From NCBI GenBank assembly GCA_041660525.1, contig JBAZWD010000005.1:62001-126000 (forward strand): a stretch of 64,000 bases of DNA. The letters are read 5' to 3'. Positions 10,066 to 19,351 of the stretch are shown here, in pieces. The translations under genes were made by a program, and so were the position numbers. The stretch is from JABCZS01 sp041660525 (GTDB lineage Bacteria; Pseudomonadota; Gammaproteobacteria; JABCZS01). How positions within the stretch are numbered: position 1 is the stretch's first letter; each line of letters starts with the position of its first letter. The notes beneath the pieces were generated by a model. It ran no database searches. It was not told the origin of the DNA and worked only from the letters and a program-made list of their open reading frames with translations.

Positions 10066-11403
10066 GTGAAGGCGTCACAACTCGCAGACCTCGTTTCAGG
10101 CAAACTTCATGGAACCGATGTGGAATTCCAAGGTTTTTCTACAGATTCTCGTCATATTAAACCAGGACAATTATATATCGCTCGTATTGGTGAAGCGTTA
10201 GACGGCCATCAATTTTTAGCAGACGTCCATAAAAAAGGCGCGACGGCTGCACTTGTGCAAACAAAACAAAATATCGACATTCCACAAATTGTAGTTCCTA
10301 ATACCGATAAAGCATTTGCCACTTGGGCTGCTTGGCATCGATCACAATTTCCTGACATTAAAGTAATCGCTGTAACCGGCAGTTGTGGCAAAACCACGAC
10401 CAAACAAATGATGAGTGCTATTTTCTCTAAAGCCGGTCCGACTCTTGCCGCAGAAGGTAGTTTTAATAACCATGTTGGCGTGCCCATGACATTATTAGGG
10501 CTAACTGCCGCGCATCGTTATGCCGTTATTGAAATGGGTGCAAATCATCCGCATGAAATTAGCCCGCTCACGCATATGGCAAAACCTGATGTCGCAATGA
10601 TTACTATTGTTGCACCGGTTCATACCGAAGGTTTTGGCGATGTGGATACGATAGCAAAAACCAAAGCGGAAATTTTTGAAGGTTTGGATAAAAATGGCGT
10701 GGCTATCGTTAACCATGATGATCATTATTATGACTTCTGGAAACAACTCTTAAAAAACCAGCCAACACTGAGCTTTTCTACCCATGATAATAAAGCGGAT
10801 ATTTTTGCGAGTGATATTAAGCTTGAATATGGCTGCGCTGCATTCTTGCTAAATACGCCCAAAGGCACTATTCAAATTCAACTCCCTATTTTAGGTCGCC
10901 ATAATGTGATTAATGCTTTGGCTGCAGCAAGCGCAGCCATTGCTTTGAATATTCCTTTAGATTTAATTGCACAAGGTTTAGCGCATATGCAACCTGCAAA
11001 ACATCGTTTACATGTTTGCAAAGGCATTAACGGCGCTACAATTATTGATGATGCTTATAACGCTAATCCTTTAGCGGTTAAAGCAGCTTTGGATATTTTA
11101 GCGGATTATCCAGGGGAAAAAGTTTGGGTATTTTTTGATATGAAAGAATTAGGCGCGCTCGCCCATGAAGAGCATGCAGCAGTTGGGCGTAAAGCCCGTG
11201 AAAATGGCGTGGCACGTATTTTTGCGCTTGGAGAACATGCAAAAATTACAGTCGATGCTTTTGGCGATGGCGCAGAACATTTTGTAAACAAAGCCGATTT
11301 AATCAACGCCTTAAAACCACATTTACATAAAAATATGACTATATTAATTAAAGGATCACGCTCTGGCGCTTTGGAAGAAGTTGTCAAAGCACTCACGGAG
11401 TAA
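10066..11403 (+). CDS. murF: UDP-N-acetylmuramoyl-tripeptide--D-alanyl-D-alanine ligase MurF
   Basis: MurF adds D-Ala-D-Ala to the UDP-MurNAc tripeptide. The ATP-binding motif GSCGKTTTKQ is at about residues 104-113, and EMGANHPHEI plus IIDDAYNANP are characteristic of MurF. The start is GTG at 10066, preceded by AAGGA about ten bases upstream. The 445-residue length is normal. It lies 49 bases after murE and a few bases before mraY. Confidence 0.95.
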   Translation: MKASQLADLVSGKLHGTDVEFQGFSTDSRHIKPGQLYIARIGEALDGHQFLADVHKKGATAALVQTKQNIDIPQIVVPNTDKAFATWAAWHRSQFPDIKVIAVTGSCGKTTTKQMMSAIFSKAGPTLAAEGSFNNHVGVPMTLLGLTAAHRYAVIEMGANHPHEISPLTHMAKPDVAMITIVAPVHTEGFGDVDTIAKTKAEIFEGLDKNGVAIVNHDDHYYDFWKQLLKNQPTLSFSTHDNKADIFASDIKLEYGCAAFLLNTPKGTIQIQLPILGRHNVINALAAASAAIALNIPLDLIAQGLAHMQPAKHRLHVCKGINGATIIDDAYNANPLAVKAALDILADYPGEKVWVFFDMKELGALAHEEHAAVGRKARENGVARIFALGEHAKITVDAFGDGAEHFVNKADLINALKPHLHKNMTILIKGSRSGALEEVVKALTE

Positions 11404-11410
11404 AAGAATT

Positions 11411-12493
11411 ATGCTGTTATGGTTGACCGAATATCTCACTCAATTTTATTCTGGCTTTAATGTTTTTCATTATGTCACGGTACGTATTATTTTAAGCGTT
11501 TTAACCGCTTTATTGGTTGCATTATTAATTGGCCCCGGCATGATTCGCTGGTTAACTAGTTATAAGGTTGGGCAACCGGTGCGCGATGATGGTCCTAAAT
11601 CACATTTTAGTAAAGCCGGCACGCCGACCATGGGTGGCGTATTAGTCATCGCCGCGATTTCCATTGCAACCTTATTATGGACGGATCTCACCAATCATTA
11701 TGTTTGGATCATGTTATTCACGCTCTGGTCTTTCGCAAGCATTGGTTTTTATGATGATTATCAAAAATTAGTGAAAAAAAATCCAAAAGGCTTGCCCGCG
11801 CGTTGGAAATATTTTTGGCAAAGCCTCGCTGCAATTATTATTATTTGCGCACTGTTTATGAATACCCATGATGAAAGTTATACCAAGCTCTTAATTCCAT
11901 TTTTTAAAGATTTATTTATTGATTTAGGACCTTTATATTTATTATTGGCTTATTTTGTTATTGTCGGCGCAAGTAATGCCGTAAATTTAACCGATGGTTT
12001 AGATGGTTTAGCAATTACATCTGTAGTCCTAGTCGGTGGTGCTTTAGGTGTGTTTGCTTATGTCACCAGCCATGCATTTTTTGCCGATTATTTGTTTATC
12101 CCTTTTATTGTACAGTCTAGCGAAATGGCTATATTTGCAGCGGCTTTAGTCGGTGCAGGTTTAGGATTTTTATGGTTTAACGCTTACCCTGCACAAGTAT
12201 TTATGGGCGATGTGGGTTCTTTATCTTTAGGCGCAGTGTTAGGTGTTTTAGCCATTATGGTAAAACAAGAAATTATTTTATTTATCATGGGCGGTATTTT
12301 CGTTGCTGAAACTGTTTCCGTAATCTTGCAAGTTGCTTCTTTCAAATTAACGAAAAAACGTATTTTTCGCATGGCACCCTTACATCATCATTACGAATTA
12401 AAAGGTTGGCCCGAGCCTAAAGTCATGGTGAGATTTTGTATTTTGACATTGATGTTAGTATTATTGGGATTAGTCTCATTAAAAGTAAGATAG
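11411..12493 (+). CDS. mraY: Phospho-N-acetylmuramoyl-pentapeptide-transferase MraY
   Basis: MraY makes lipid I by moving phospho-MurNAc-pentapeptide to undecaprenyl phosphate; it is a ten-helix inner-membrane enzyme. The N-terminus MLLWLTEYLTQFYSGFNVF is the family start, which fixes ATG 11411 over an upstream in-frame option inside murF. GTPTMGG, the Mg-binding FYDDYQK, NLTDGLDGL, MGDVGSLSLG and the histidine loop APLHHHYELKGW are all intact. A GGAG overlapping the end of murF serves as Shine-Dalgarno. 360 residues. Confidence 0.96.
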   Translation: MLLWLTEYLTQFYSGFNVFHYVTVRIILSVLTALLVALLIGPGMIRWLTSYKVGQPVRDDGPKSHFSKAGTPTMGGVLVIAAISIATLLWTDLTNHYVWIMLFTLWSFASIGFYDDYQKLVKKNPKGLPARWKYFWQSLAAIIIICALFMNTHDESYTKLLIPFFKDLFIDLGPLYLLLAYFVIVGASNAVNLTDGLDGLAITSVVLVGGALGVFAYVTSHAFFADYLFIPFIVQSSEMAIFAAALVGAGLGFLWFNAYPAQVFMGDVGSLSLGAVLGVLAIMVKQEIILFIMGGIFVAETVSVILQVASFKLTKKRIFRMAPLHHHYELKGWPEPKVMVRFCILTLMLVLLGLVSLKVR

Positions 12494-12502
12494 GTTTCCT
12501 TT

Positions 12503-13810
12503 ATGTACATCGTCGTTGGCTTAGGCATTACGGGATTATCCGTTGTCCGCTATTTAAAAAAACAAAACTTTGATGTCATGGTAATGGACTCGCGGGAAAA
12601 TCCGCCTGGACTGACTGAAGTTAAAACCGAATTTCCTGAAATAAAATGTCTTTTAGGTCGCTTTGATTCTGCTTTATTAGCCACTGCCCAAGAAATTATT
12701 TTAAGCCCCGGTATTGCGCTTGCGCATCCTGATTTACACGCTGCAAAGCAAAAAAATATTCCCATTGTCGGTGATATTGAATTATTCGCACGTGCTGTAA
12801 AAAAACCTGTTGTTGCTATTACTGGTACGAATGGTAAAAGTACCGTCACTACCATGGTTGGTGAACTTGCACGAGATGCAGGCGTGCGTGTTGCCATAGG
12901 CGGTAATTTAGGTAAACCTGCGCTTGATTTATTAGATGATAATATTGATCTGTATGTTTTAGAATTATCGAGTTTTCAACTGGAAACCACTTACAGTTTA
13001 GCGCCAAGCGTCGCCATTTTACTAAATATTACGCCCGATCATGATGACCGTTATCCACATCTTCAAGATTATATTAACGCCAAACAACATGTTTTTCATC
13101 ACGCACAGTTAGCCGTTTATAACCGAGCCGATCCATTAACGACGCCCAAGTTACCTGTTAAACAAATGCAAAGTTTTGGTTTAGATGTCCCGAATGATCA
13201 CAATTTAGGCATTAAAGAAAAACAACTTGTATGGGGAGATAAAATACTCTTTCCTGCAGATCAATTGGCAAGCCAGCGCCCCAATTTTGTAAACAATGCA
13301 CTCGCAGCACTGAGTGTCGTTTGTTATTTTAATTGGTCATTTGCCAGCGCCGCGCAAACCTTGCACGCATTTAAAGGTTTACGTCACCGCTGTGAATTGG
13401 TACTTAATAAAAATGGCGTGCGTTGGTATAACGACTCTAAAGCCACAAACGTAGGTGCAACTATCGCCGCATTAATGGATGTTGCTGCAGATATTAAGGG
13501 GCAACAAATTATTATCTTGGGCGGCGTGGGTAAAGGTGCAGATTTTTCTGATTTAACAGCGCCGCTTAATCGTTATGCCAAGCATGTTATTTTATTAGGT
13601 GAAGCGCAACACGAAATCGCCGACATTTTATCGCCCGCATTACCAAGAACGCATGTAATTGATTTGCAACACGCCGTGCAATTGGCTGCAAAATTAGCTC
13701 AAAATGGCGATGCAGTGGTATTAGCACCCGCTTGCGCCAGCTTTGATATGTTCAAAGATTACAATGATCGCGGTAATCAATTTGTGGAATTAGTCCATGC
13801 ACAAAAATAA
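12503..13810 (+). CDS. murD: UDP-N-acetylmuramoyl-L-alanine--D-glutamate ligase MurD
   Basis: MurD adds D-glutamate to UDP-MurNAc-L-Ala. The N-terminal Rossmann-like domain begins VVGLGITGLS, the ATP site GTNGKSTV is at about residues 107-114, and WYNDSKATN is the MurD C-terminal-domain signature. It begins nine bases after mraY and overlaps ftsW by 14 bases, consistent with one transcription unit. 435 residues, usual length. Confidence 0.95.
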   Translation: MYIVVGLGITGLSVVRYLKKQNFDVMVMDSRENPPGLTEVKTEFPEIKCLLGRFDSALLATAQEIILSPGIALAHPDLHAAKQKNIPIVGDIELFARAVKKPVVAITGTNGKSTVTTMVGELARDAGVRVAIGGNLGKPALDLLDDNIDLYVLELSSFQLETTYSLAPSVAILLNITPDHDDRYPHLQDYINAKQHVFHHAQLAVYNRADPLTTPKLPVKQMQSFGLDVPNDHNLGIKEKQLVWGDKILFPADQLASQRPNFVNNALAALSVVCYFNWSFASAAQTLHAFKGLRHRCELVLNKNGVRWYNDSKATNVGATIAALMDVAADIKGQQIIILGGVGKGADFSDLTAPLNRYAKHVILLGEAQHEIADILSPALPRTHVIDLQHAVQLAAKLAQNGDAVVLAPACASFDMFKDYNDRGNQFVELVHAQK

Positions 13811-14909
13811 CGTATTAGCCTTTGATCAAGGTTTATTTACAGTGAGTCTAATTTTGCTGGCCGTGGGTTTAGTCATGCTCACGTCCAGCTCTATGGCTTT
13901 ATCGCAAAACCAAACCGGCTTTGAATTTTATTATGCGCAGCGGCAATTAATTTATATTGCCATGGGATTAACAGCAGGGTTTATTACCTTAAAAATACCG
14001 ATGCATATCTGGCAAAAAGCCGGTCGCGCGTTATTGTTAATCTCTTTATTATTATTAATTGTTGTTCTCATTCCTGGCATTGGCCATGAAGTAAATGGTG
14101 CAAGACGCTGGATCACGTTTGGCTTTTTCAATATACAGGTTTCTGAACTTGCCAAACTTGGCCTCATGATTTATTTTGCCGATTATGTCACGCGGCACCA
14201 TCATGCCATCACCACCCACGGTTTAGGTTTTGCAAAAGCATTAATCACCGCTTTAATGGTCGCAGGATTATTATTATTACAACCGGATTTTGGAACGGCG
14301 GTTGTTATTCTCAGCGCAATATTAGGCGTATTATTTTTAGCCGGCGCACCATTGCATTATTTTATTTTAATGGTCATAGCTTTAGGCGGCGCCTTATCCG
14401 CACTTGCAGTCAGCGCACCTTATCGTTGGCAACGGATCACCAGTTTTTTAAATCCTTGGGCCGATCAATATGCAAGTGGTTATCAACTTTCACAAGCACT
14501 CATTGCTTTTGGTCGCGGTGAATGGTTAGGTTTAGGTTTGGGCAGCGGCATTCAAAAATTATTTTATTTACCCGAAGCGCACACTGATTTTATTTTTGCA
14601 GTTTTAAGCGAAGAGCTCGGTTTAATCGGCGCAATCATCATTTTACTCTTATATGCTTATTTCATTTATCGCAGTTTTTACATTGCTAAAATGGCGATGA
14701 ATGCAAGACGCTATTTTCAAGCTTATTTGGCTTATGGCATTAGCCTTTGTTTTGGTTTGCAAGTAATAGTGAGTATGGGCGTGAATACAGGTTTATTGCC
14801 CACTAAAGGTTTAACACTGCCATTGATGAGTTATGGTGGTAGTAGTTTAATGGTGACTATTGTTTCTATTGCGTTGTTGTTGCGGATTTCCATGGAGAAT
14901 TCTAAATAG
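13797..14909 (+). CDS. ftsW: Septal peptidoglycan glycosyltransferase FtsW (SEDS family)
   Basis: FtsW polymerises lipid II at the septum together with FtsI. This 370-residue polytopic protein shows SEDS motifs: NGARRWI, QPDFGTA with the catalytic-type Asp, YQLSQALIAFGRGEWLGLGLGSG, PEAHTDFIFAV, SEELG and the C-terminal GLTLPLMSYGGSS. It overlaps murD by 14 bases. The usual next genes (murG, murC, ddl, ftsQ, ftsA, ftsZ) do not follow; a tRNA-Thr fragment begins seven bases after the stop. Confidence 0.95.
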   Translation: MHKNNVLAFDQGLFTVSLILLAVGLVMLTSSSMALSQNQTGFEFYYAQRQLIYIAMGLTAGFITLKIPMHIWQKAGRALLLISLLLLIVVLIPGIGHEVNGARRWITFGFFNIQVSELAKLGLMIYFADYVTRHHHAITTHGLGFAKALITALMVAGLLLLQPDFGTAVVILSAILGVLFLAGAPLHYFILMVIALGGALSALAVSAPYRWQRITSFLNPWADQYASGYQLSQALIAFGRGEWLGLGLGSGIQKLFYLPEAHTDFIFAVLSEELGLIGAIIILLLYAYFIYRSFYIAKMAMNARRYFQAYLAYGISLCFGLQVIVSMGVNTGLLPTKGLTLPLMSYGGSSLMVTIVSIALLLRISMENSK

Positions 14910-14915
14910 TTTAGA

Positions 14916-14959
14916 AAGCTGGCGACAGGATTCGAACCCGTGACCCACTGATTACAAAT
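14916..14959 (-). repeat. Partial tRNA-Thr 3' end: att-type direct repeat, left end of 3.1-kb island
   Basis: These 44 bases are identical to 18036-18079, the 3' part of the intact tRNA-Thr(TGT). The match stops inside the anticodon-stem region, so this copy cannot make a tRNA. A partial 3' tRNA copy at one end and the full gene at the other is the footprint of site-specific integration at a tRNA. Confidence 0.9.
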
Positions 14960-15104
14960 TAAGAATTATACTTGTTGCAACAATTTTCATCAGAGTGTAC
15001 CTAGCTTCATAAAATTTTCATTTAACTCTATTATTCACGTATTTTTTATAATATCATAGCGCCAATAATATGCAGGGTGCTTCACTGATTGCCAGCCTTA
15101 CAGC

Positions 15105-15127
15105 GGAACCCCACAAGGAACCCCAAA
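15105..15127 (-). repeat. Direct-repeat pair near att (possible integrase arm site)
   Basis: On the minus strand TGGGGTTCC occurs twice with a 12-base period, about 145 bases inside the tRNA-Thr att copy. Similar GGGG pairs lie near the tRNA-Ala att copies at 53515, 56891 and 60959. Confidence 0.5.
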
Positions 15128-15147
15128 CTAACTATAAGGAAATGAGC

Positions 15148-16224
15148 ATGACTAATACACCCGCAGTGCTTCCATTAGACTACACCAACTGGCTTAGCAA
15201 TCTAAAACAACGAATCAATGATGCTAGACAACGTGCAGTATTTACCATTAATCATGAACAAATCCAGCTGTATCATGATCTTGGCAAAGACATTCTGGGG
15301 CGCCAAAACCGTCAGGGCTGGGGGGCCAAAGTAATTGATAAACTGTCTTCCGACTTGCGCGTTGCTTTCCCAAAAATGAAGGGGCTTTCTACTTCCAATC
15401 TTAAATATATGCGCTTTTTTGCCCAAGAATGTCCAGATCTCTTAATTGGTCAGCAGCCTGCTGACCAATTGCCCTGGTTTCATATTGTAACTATTTTGAC
15501 CAAAATTACTGACCCTAATGAACGAGAATGGTATGCCCTGCGAACAGCGAAAGAAGGCTGGCCCCGCACTACTTTAGAAATGCATATTAAAAACAAACTG
15601 CATCTTCGCCAAGGTGCAGCAATTAATAACTTTAAGCAGAACTTATCAGAGACCCAAGCGAGTCTTGCTACACAAATCCTTAAAGATCCTTACCACTTTG
15701 ATTTCTTAGGACTTGGCGATGAAGCCCATGAACAAGATATTGAATCTGCATTAATCCGGCATATTACTCGATTTTTGCTGGAACTTGGTGTGGGTTTTGC
15801 TTTTGTAGGACGTCAATTTCGATTAGAAGTCGAAGGAGATGAATTTTTTATTGATCTTCTCTTCTACCATACGCGTCTTAAATCGTATGTAGTTGTAGAA
15901 TTAAAAGCTACTGACTTTAAACCAGAACATGCGGGTCAGCTTAATTTTTATCTTGCAGCTGTAGATAATCAAATCAAGGCGCCTGATGATCACCCAACGA
16001 TTGGCTTGTTGCTCTGTAAAACCAAAAAACGCCTTGTTGCTGAATATGCCCTATCTGGTATTAACAAACCTATGGGTGTTGCGGAATATGATCTTGTACA
16101 TGCCTTGCCAACGCCTTTAGATATTAACCTTCCTAGTATTGAAAAACTTGAAGAGGCACTCTCTCTTCCCAGTATTGAGGAGCTTGCAGCAGCACTTGCC
16201 TCTCAAGAACTGAAAAAAGAATAA
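15148..16224 (+). CDS. DUF1016 (YhcG-type) PDDEXK nuclease family protein
   Basis: The N-terminal half (LSNLKQRINDARQRAVFTINHEQIQLYHDLGKDI through NLKYMRFFAQ) is the helical DUF1016_N domain; the C-terminal half holds a restriction-endonuclease-like core with FFIDLLFYH (D about 235) and YVVVELK (E about 251, K about 253), the PD-(D/E)xK pattern. Such proteins are frequent in mobile islands and linked to defence or DNA repair. ATG 15148 is chosen because AAGGA lies seven bases upstream; an upstream frame to 15070 crosses the direct-repeat pair. 358 residues. First gene of the tRNA-Thr island. Confidence 0.88.
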   Translation: MTNTPAVLPLDYTNWLSNLKQRINDARQRAVFTINHEQIQLYHDLGKDILGRQNRQGWGAKVIDKLSSDLRVAFPKMKGLSTSNLKYMRFFAQECPDLLIGQQPADQLPWFHIVTILTKITDPNEREWYALRTAKEGWPRTTLEMHIKNKLHLRQGAAINNFKQNLSETQASLATQILKDPYHFDFLGLGDEAHEQDIESALIRHITRFLLELGVGFAFVGRQFRLEVEGDEFFIDLLFYHTRLKSYVVVELKATDFKPEHAGQLNFYLAAVDNQIKAPDDHPTIGLLLCKTKKRLVAEYALSGINKPMGVAEYDLVHALPTPLDINLPSIEKLEEALSLPSIEELAAALASQELKKE

Positions 16225-16282
16225 ACTTTTAGGCAATATCATACAAAGTTAAAATTTTATTTAGACTGATGGAGAAATTCTT

Positions 16283-16840
16283 TTGAAAGCATTAACAGAA
16301 TATGTGGGACTTATTACGGCCATCGTTGGTTTAATAACTATCGTGGCAATTATTTTATCTCCCATAATCGCATTAAATATTCAAAAAAAACTAGATGCTG
16401 CTCAAGAAAATAAAGCACGACAACTGGATGTTTTTAGAAAACTATTAATAACTCATATGGACAATGTATCTACAGAACACATGCAAGCTCTTAATATGAT
16501 AGACATAGAATTTTATCATGAAAAAGAAATCAGAACGTCGTGGAATGCATACCGCAACCATTTATATGCTCCACCTAAAACTGAAGAATCCTCCTTGCAA
16601 GAACAATGGATAAACGATAGTGCAGATCTACTAACTGCACTTCTTTATAATATGGCTAGGCTTTTGGAATATAAGTTTGATGAAACATTTATCAAAAATG
16701 GTACTTATATCCCAAAGGCACTTAATCACAAAAAAATGGCTGGTGATTTACTTAATTTTGTATATCTTGATATAGCAACCGGAAAAAAACCACTCAAAAT
16801 TGAACTTGTTTCTAATCCATCAAAAATACCAAAGCAGTAG
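16283..16840 (+). CDS. DUF6680-like membrane-anchored protein
   Basis: The 185-residue product begins with a membrane segment (residues about 8-30) and continues as a soluble helical domain with RQLDVFRKLLITHMDN and the HMQALNMIDIEFY pattern that resembles DUF6680 proteins found in islands. No enzymatic motif is visible. The start is TTG at 16283, with GGAG eight bases upstream. It is the middle gene of the tRNA-Thr island, in the same orientation as its neighbours. Family assignment from memory of the pattern, moderate certainty. Confidence 0.65.
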   Translation: MKALTEYVGLITAIVGLITIVAIILSPIIALNIQKKLDAAQENKARQLDVFRKLLITHMDNVSTEHMQALNMIDIEFYHEKEIRTSWNAYRNHLYAPPKTEESSLQEQWINDSADLLTALLYNMARLLEYKFDETFIKNGTYIPKALNHKKMAGDLLNFVYLDIATGKKPLKIELVSNPSKIPKQ

Positions 16841-16891
16841 TCACTTCTTGAGTTCTGTCATTCCCAACAATATTGCAGGAGATTTTAAAAT

Positions 16892-17959
16892 ATGAATAAT
16901 TTATTTAAAAATTATAGATATTTTTTCAAATACATGAGTGTTGAACAAGCCAGCGCATTAGAACTCAGCAAGCTATTACAAGAAACTAATAAAATTTTCC
17001 ACCCAAATGAATCTGACACGAGGAATCCATATCGTAATATGAAAAACTGGATAGGTTTTCAACAAATTATGAAGCGCAACGCTTTATACTTTCCGCATTA
17101 TCTTACATTAAACGACCCATTTGAATGCGTTGCAAACATTCATTATACCAGCGATATAGATGATGAAATTCTTCAAAAACATTATGAAAAAAATCTCCAA
17201 CATATGCATTTGATTGCTACATTCCATCAATTTAAGCAAAAAATTTTGGAACATGTTCAAGGAAAGAAAAAACATGTATATGCTCCCCACATCACCAAAC
17301 ATCCTCTCCCATTTGGCATAATTAGCTTAAGCGAAGATCCTACCAATATTCAAATGTGGTCTTATTATGCAAATAATCATAAAGGAGTTTGCGTTATTTT
17401 TGAAATGGACTGGGGGTATATTTTAAAAATGCTCAAATCAAAAAATCCTAATATATCTAATGAAAGCATTTTAGAAGAGTTAGAACAAGGAGGCTTTCAA
17501 TTTTCTATTTTAGGAGGTGAAAATGAATCCATTAATTTTGGGCTACAAAAAGTACAATATTCTCCTTCTATAGCTGACTATCCAGCTAATGATTTTTATA
17601 AAGCATTCTTTAATGAGGAAGATAAAAAAAGACTTTCTTGGTTTTTGACAGAAAGAAAACACTCTAACTGGTCACATGAAGCAGAATGGCGCCTAGTCTG
17701 TTTTAATCAATATTCTTCAGCTGCTGATCACTTAATGCCATTTAATGAACTAAAATTTATTAAACCTTGTGGCGTTATAATGGGTTGCCAAATGGACCCC
17801 CAAATTAAAGAATTAATAAGAATCCATTTTCATGAGCAATATCCGCTATTTGAACTCAATCCTTCTCTCGAAAATGGTGCTCTCTCCTACGCATTAACTC
17901 CAAATAAGTTAGATATCATTACGAAACTTAGTGAAAGCACTCTGCTGCTCAAAAAATGA
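16892..17959 (+). CDS. DUF2971 domain protein
   Basis: The core of this 355-residue protein matches the DUF2971 pattern: a substrate-like entry YFPHYLTLNDPFEC, then IISLSEDPTNIQMWSYYANNHKGVCVIFE, and near the end HSNWSHEAEWRLVC. DUF2971 proteins are common in defence and mobile islands; the activity is unknown. A GGAG-like sequence precedes ATG 16892. It is the last gene of the tRNA-Thr island, about 80 bases from the intact tRNA. Confidence 0.8.
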   Translation: MNNLFKNYRYFFKYMSVEQASALELSKLLQETNKIFHPNESDTRNPYRNMKNWIGFQQIMKRNALYFPHYLTLNDPFECVANIHYTSDIDDEILQKHYEKNLQHMHLIATFHQFKQKILEHVQGKKKHVYAPHITKHPLPFGIISLSEDPTNIQMWSYYANNHKGVCVIFEMDWGYILKMLKSKNPNISNESILEELEQGGFQFSILGGENESINFGLQKVQYSPSIADYPANDFYKAFFNEEDKKRLSWFLTERKHSNWSHEAEWRLVCFNQYSSAADHLMPFNELKFIKPCGVIMGCQMDPQIKELIRIHFHEQYPLFELNPSLENGALSYALTPNKLDIITKLSESTLLLKK

Positions 17960-18036
17960 AGGTTAAAAGGAGCCCCAGATCTTTCCATCCTGAAACCAGA
18001 TGAATCATTTTAAATACAAGACATTGATTTATTTGA

Positions 18037-18109
18037 AGCTGGCGACAGGATTCGAACCCGTGACCCACTGATTACAAATCAGTAGCTCTACCAACTGAGC
18101 TACGCCAGC
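18037..18109 (-). tRNA. tRNA-Thr (anticodon TGT)
   Basis: The minus strand folds into a cloverleaf: acceptor GCTGGCG/CGCCAGC, D-arm TAGCTCAGTTGGTAGAGC, anticodon loop TTTGTAA with TGT, and T-arm GGTTCGAATCC. CCA is not encoded. Its 3' 43 bases are duplicated at 14916-14959, marking it as an integration site. Confidence 0.95.
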
Positions 18110-18214
18110 CCATTGAGTGGCTTATGATAGACAATTTTAAATAAAGATGCAATATATTTGCGCTTGACAGCTTATGTCATTAACGCGACAATAACCATCC
18201 TAATCCATATATAT

Positions 18215-18291
18215 GGCTATGTAGCTCAGCTGGTTAGAGCGCGGCACTCATAATGCTGAGGTCGGTGGTTCGAGTCCACCCATAGCCACCA
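18215..18291 (+). tRNA. tRNA-Met (anticodon CAT, elongator type)
   Basis: Acceptor GGCTATG/CATAGCC, D-arm TAGCTCAGCTGGTTAGAGC, anticodon loop CTCATAA, T-arm GGTTCGAGTCC and an encoded CCA. The sequence resembles elongator tRNA-Met rather than the initiator; a lysidine-modified tRNA-Ile(CAT) is less likely but not excluded. Confidence 0.9.
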
Positions 18292-18311
18292 AAAATTCAT
18301 AAATTTGTAGC

Positions 18312-18343
18312 AAAAAAAATGGCGGTTTAAACCGCCATTTTTG
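18312..18343. terminator. Bidirectional Rho-independent terminator
   Basis: The palindrome GGCGGTTTAAACCGCC at 18321-18336 is preceded by a run of A and followed by a run of T, so it can end transcription of tRNA-Met on the plus strand and of the 18357-19238 gene on the minus strand. Confidence 0.9.
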
Positions 18344-18356
18344 TTCTTAGTAACAA

Positions 18357-19238
18357 CTATCTCATCTTAGGAGCATTTGGTTCCATTAAGGGCTTTATAG
18401 CTTTTACTGGTCTTAATGCATCTGGTTCTGGAGTTTTTCGTATGCTTGTTGGTGCAAGTACAGTGCCACGTCCCAACGCAAACGCTAACTTAAGCATTTC
18501 AGTCATACCATGTTCAGTACTAGAATATTTGCGTTCTGATAAAATCTCTTTCAAAGATTTTTCGGCATGATTAATTCTGGTAGCCGTTCTCTCGGCGAAA
18601 CGCTCTCTAGATGATTCAAAATTAGGATTCATAGCACTAAGACTTGTCATGAGACGCACTTTATCTATAAATGCTTGAACAGCAAGCACTTCTGCATCTT
18701 CAGCATCATCTTTTACTTTAGCCCCTTGGGGGGTTGGTTTTAGCAAAGTTGTTTTTGAAGCAATGCGATTTTCAATATCAAGGGCCATTTGCGCTTGAGC
18801 TTCAGTAGCTACAGTAGCACCTTCACCATTCCATAAAGCTTCTTGTTGCGCTCTCAATTCTTCTTGCTGCTCATGCTCTTCTGGATCATTAGAATCCACT
18901 TTGACCAAAACTTCTTCTTCCAAAATTTCGTCCATATCAGTATTAAAGCTAGCCATAATCTCTCTGATTCTATTATCAAATCTATCAGAAGAGTTATCTT
19001 TCTCTTGCTGCTCGCGTTCCTGGGCAACTGGAGACATATAAAGTTTTTCTTTTTTGTCATCATTTAGATCACCAAAAACACCCTCAAATTCCTTAATGGT
19101 ATTTAGAGGTTTATTTTGTTCTTCTAGAGCGTGAAATAGCGCTAACCTAATAAGGGCAATCTTCAATGCCGCAGCATTGTCTTGCGCAGCCGTGATTTCT
19201 TGGTTAATTTTATCAAGAATTACTTTATTTAAAGCCAT
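18357..19238 (-). CDS. Unknown coiled-coil protein
   Basis: The 293-residue product was not recognised. It is rich in Glu, Gln and Ala with long predicted helices (EEHEQQEELRAQQEALW around residues 115-135) and ends in a Pro/Lys-rich tail (TPEPDALRPVKAIKPLMEPN). No signal peptide, membrane segment or catalytic motif is visible. ATG 19238 has a good AGGAG upstream. It has its own terminator. It could be a secreted host-interaction protein, but the sequence does not show this. Confidence 0.7.
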   Translation of the reverse strand: MALNKVILDKINQEITAAQDNAAALKIALIRLALFHALEEQNKPLNTIKEFEGVFGDLNDDKKEKLYMSPVAQEREQQEKDNSSDRFDNRIREIMASFNTDMDEILEEEVLVKVDSNDPEEHEQQEELRAQQEALWNGEGATVATEAQAQMALDIENRIASKTTLLKPTPQGAKVKDDAEDAEVLAVQAFIDKVRLMTSLSAMNPNFESSRERFAERTATRINHAEKSLKEILSERKYSSTEHGMTEMLKLAFALGRGTVLAPTSIRKTPEPDALRPVKAIKPLMEPNAPKMR

Positions 19239-19351
19239 TTCAACTACTCCTAAATTTAATATTTATGGTTTAATCCTAACAGATAAAAATTTGGTTTGCA
19301 AGCTAAATTTTAAGTTATGACCTAGACTAAAACCCTAACGAATTCAATCAT

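Noticed and set aside
14916..14959. A second tRNA-Thr gene
   Set aside because: Only the 3' 43 bases are present; the D-arm and 5' acceptor strand are absent.
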